Source of the DNA: Bacteroidales bacterium UBA4363
GTDB lineage: Bacteria; Bacteroidota; Bacteroidia; Bacteroidales; Paludibacteraceae
Length of the DNA: 8,995 nt
Direction: 5' to 3'
Assembly: GCA_002393965.1 (NCBI GenBank)
Contig: DGSL01000009.1
Coordinates: 1-8,995, forward strand
Made by a program: the position numbers and the translations under genes. Position 1 is the stretch's first letter. Each line of letters opens with the position of its first letter. The notes beneath the pieces were generated by a model. The model did no database searches, had not been told where the DNA came from, and was given only the letters and a program-made list of their open reading frames with translations. Below are positions 7,491 to 8,995 of the stretch, piece after piece.

Positions 7491-8879
7491 ATGAGCAAGA
7501 TAAGACCAAAGGAATGTCAGAACGTTGAATTCAAACGCATATGGAAGGATGAGTATCTAAAGTGGATTTGTGGATTCGCAAATGCGCAAGGAGCCGTCAT
7601 GTATTTCGGAGTGGATGATGACCATGAGGTATATGGTCTGAAAGATAGTAAACGACTGTTGGAAGATATTCCCAACAAGGTGGTTAACTATATGGGACTG
7701 GTGGTTGATGTAAATCTGTATAAGCGAGACGACTTAGATTACATAGAACTGACGGTCGAGCCGAGCAATGTAGCCATCAGCTATAAAGGTAAATACTACT
7801 ACCGCAGTGGTAGCACTATGCAGGAACTTAATGGTGTAGCCTTGCAACAGTTTCTATTGAAGAAGATGGGACGCTCATGGGATGACATTACCAATGAGCG
7901 TGCTACATTGGATGATATCGACCGCAATGCCATTGACTATTTCCTAAAGAAAGGCATAGAGGCACAGCGTATTCCAGAGAGTGAGCGAGAAGCTTCTACA
8001 AAAGACGTGCTTGAAAGTCTTGGATTGCTGGATGACAATGGCAACTTGAAAAATGCAGCCGTTCTTCTGTTTGGAAAGAATCCCCAGAAGTTCTTCCCTA
8101 GTGCCGTATTCAAGATAGGTCGCTTTGGCAAGGATGAAGCTGACCTGATGTTTCAAGATGTGATAGAGGGTAACATCATTCAGATGGCTGACCGTGTGAT
8201 GGAAGCACTACAAGTTAAATACCTTGTATCACCCGTACGTTTTGAAGGAATGCAGCGTTATGAAACGCTGGAGATACCCAAGGAAGCCATGCGAGAGATA
8301 CTATACAATGCCCTGGCACATAAAGACTACGCGGGACCAGATATACAGATGCACGTTTATAATGACCACATCGAACTTTGGAATGAGGGCGAACTGCCAA
8401 GTGGATATGACGAGAAGATGCTGTATGGCAAACATTCTTCCAAACCTCGCAATCGAAACATCGCCAATACAATGTTTAAGGCGGGCTTCATAGACACATG
8501 GGGCCGTGGCTTCATAAAAATACGCGAAGGCTTTGAAGGGGCTGGTATGCCCATGCCAAAGGTCGAGAATTTCTGTGGAGGTGTACAAGTAACCATCGAG
8601 CGCACAAAGTTTGTGCAAATGACAAATGTCGGAGATAATGTCGGAGGTGATGTCGGAGGTAATGTCGGAGGTCAAGAAGCGGCAAAACTTGCTGAAAGAC
8701 AGAGGAAAATGCTTGATTTGATAAAAGAAAATCCTCGCATGTCGGCCAATGAAATGTCGGAGGTCTTGTCGGTGACGCAGAGGACGATTGAGCGCGATCT
8801 TGCAGCAATGCAAAAACAAGGAATTATCATCCGCGAGGGTAACGTCAAATCTGGACGTTGGGTCATTCTTCAAAAGTAA
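7491..8879 (+). CDS. AlbA_2 (Schlafen-type) / HATPase protein with C-terminal HTH
   Basis: A 462-residue protein of the COG2865 type, usually annotated as a predicted transcriptional regulator or ATP-binding protein; its true role is unknown. Residues 8-120 form the AlbA_2 domain: NVEFKR (11-16), a helix ending in FANAQGAVMYFGVDDD (29-44), and a basic YYYRSGS segment. A helical linker (about 130-210) leads to a GHKL-like ATPase region (about 262-370) with the N-box REILYNALAHKDY (268-280) and a WGRGF turn (337-341). A glycine-rich spacer NVGDNVGGDVGGNVGG (379-394) precedes a winged helix-turn-helix (about 403-460; SANEMSEVLSVTQRTIERDL). ATG 7491 directly follows the vsr stop. Position makes it a candidate regulator or accessory effector of the restriction operon. 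Equally, such genes are common free-standing members of defence islands, so membership is inferred. G+C matches the neighbouring vsr and nuclease genes. Confidence 0.9.
   Translation: MSKIRPKECQNVEFKRIWKDEYLKWICGFANAQGAVMYFGVDDDHEVYGLKDSKRLLEDIPNKVVNYMGLVVDVNLYKRDDLDYIELTVEPSNVAISYKGKYYYRSGSTMQELNGVALQQFLLKKMGRSWDDITNERATLDDIDRNAIDYFLKKGIEAQRIPESEREASTKDVLESLGLLDDNGNLKNAAVLLFGKNPQKFFPSAVFKIGRFGKDEADLMFQDVIEGNIIQMADRVMEALQVKYLVSPVRFEGMQRYETLEIPKEAMREILYNALAHKDYAGPDIQMHVYNDHIELWNEGELPSGYDEKMLYGKHSSKPRNRNIANTMFKAGFIDTWGRGFIKIREGFEGAGMPMPKVENFCGGVQVTIERTKFVQMTNVGDNVGGDVGGNVGGQEAAKLAERQRKMLDLIKENPRMSANEMSEVLSVTQRTIERDLAAMQKQGIIIREGNVKSGRWVILQK
8625..8672 (+). repeat. Four in-frame 12-bp tandem repeats encoding an NVGG linker
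   Basis: Four adjacent 12-base units based on AATGTCGGAGGT (8625-8636, 8637-8648, 8649-8660, 8661-8672) differ from each other at no more than two positions. They encode NVGD-NVGG-DVGG-NVGG between the ATPase and HTH parts of the last gene. Gain or loss of a unit would keep the frame and change only linker length. An exact further copy of the 12-mer lies at 8753-8764 in another reading frame. Confidence 0.9.
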
Positions 8880-8906
8880 TTTACTGATATTACTGTATAA
8901 ATACGC

Positions 8907-8935
8907 CTTGCGAACACCAAAAGTGTGTTCGCAAG
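8907..8935 (+). terminator. Hairpin, probable terminator of the operon
   Basis: CTTGCGAACAC (8907-8917) and GTGTTCGCAAG (8925-8935) are perfect reverse complements, 11 bp, with the 7-base loop CAAAAGT. The hairpin starts 27 bases after the stop of the last gene and is followed by ATTTCTTTGTGTT, only moderately T-rich. A terminator is the simplest reading, in either direction. The arms belong to the same GTGTTCGCA repeat family found further right, so the hairpin could instead be part of a repeat element. Confidence 0.6.
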
Positions 8936-8994
8936 ATTTCTTTGTGTTCATGGGGTGTTTGAGATTGCACTCGGTGTTCGCATGGTGTTCGCAA
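8925..8994. repeat. Cluster of GTGTTCGCA direct repeats at the right edge
   Basis: Full copies of GTGTTCGCA occur at 8925, 8974 and 8985, with degenerate copies GTGTTCATG at 8944 and GTGTTTGAG at 8955, and one inverted copy at 8909-8917 in the left arm of the hairpin. The last two full copies are 11 bases apart. No reading frame explains them. The array may continue beyond the window. Possible readings are protein-binding iterons, a small mobile repeat, or an attachment region; none can be decided here. Confidence 0.6.
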
Positions 8995-8995
8995 A

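Noticed and set aside
8625..8672. CRISPR-like array
   Set aside because: Units are 12 bp with no spacers and lie in frame within a gene; this is a coding tandem repeat.
8301..8951. 216-codon minus-strand open frame at the right end
   Set aside because: It lies almost entirely antisense to the strongly supported AlbA_2/HATPase gene, its protein contains only back-translated repeat sequence (DITSDITSDI) and no recognisable motif, and its start falls in the repeat cluster.

Overview
The window reads as one co-directional defence operon from a member of the Bacteroidetes, probably Bacteroides/Prevotella-like. This rests on tightly packed genes with no convincing Shine-Dalgarno sites, overlapping or abutting start and stop codons, and protein styles common in that group: an AlbA_2/ATPase protein with an NVGG linker, and a Vsr with an FVNGCFWHGHEGC core. 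The phylum is an inference from style, not from a marker gene.

Layout, all on the + strand: (1) the 3' part of a cytosine-5 DNA methyltransferase whose start lies beyond the left edge (2-730); (2) a second, complete cytosine-5 methyltransferase (730-1971); (3) a phospholipase-D-type restriction nuclease of the NgoFVII family (1976-2980); (4) an McrB-like AAA+ motor with a long unrecognised N-terminal domain (2993-4765); (5) an McrC-like DUF2357 protein carrying a PD-(D/E)XK nuclease and a further C-terminal domain (4772-6964); (6) a Vsr T:G mismatch endonuclease (6957-7490); (7) an AlbA_2/HATPase/helix-turn-helix protein (7491-8879). A perfect 11-bp hairpin follows at 8907-8935, then a cluster of GTGTTCGCA-type repeats up to the right edge. 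The junctions are a 1-nt overlap, gaps of 4, 12 and 6 nt, an 8-nt overlap and a 0-nt gap, so the seven genes are almost certainly one transcription unit whose promoter is off the left edge.

Working together: genes 1-6 look like a composite restriction-modification system of the BsuMI/LlaJI kind. Two m5C methyltransferases protect host sites. Restriction is carried out by an McrB/McrC-like motor-nuclease pair plus a separate PLD-fold nuclease that probably reads a specific sequence. Vsr repairs the T:G mismatches produced when the methylated cytosines deaminate. The last protein may regulate the operon or be an accessory effector; its role is not known.

The most striking feature is compositional. 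Everything from the left edge to about 3600 is AT-rich (22-43% G+C in the 60-base lines I counted), while everything from about 3660 onward is about 48-53%. The step falls inside the McrB-like gene, just before its Walker A motif. It looks as if the specificity part (methyltransferases, PLD nuclease and N-terminal domain of the motor) was exchanged as a block onto a resident motor-nuclease-repair core.
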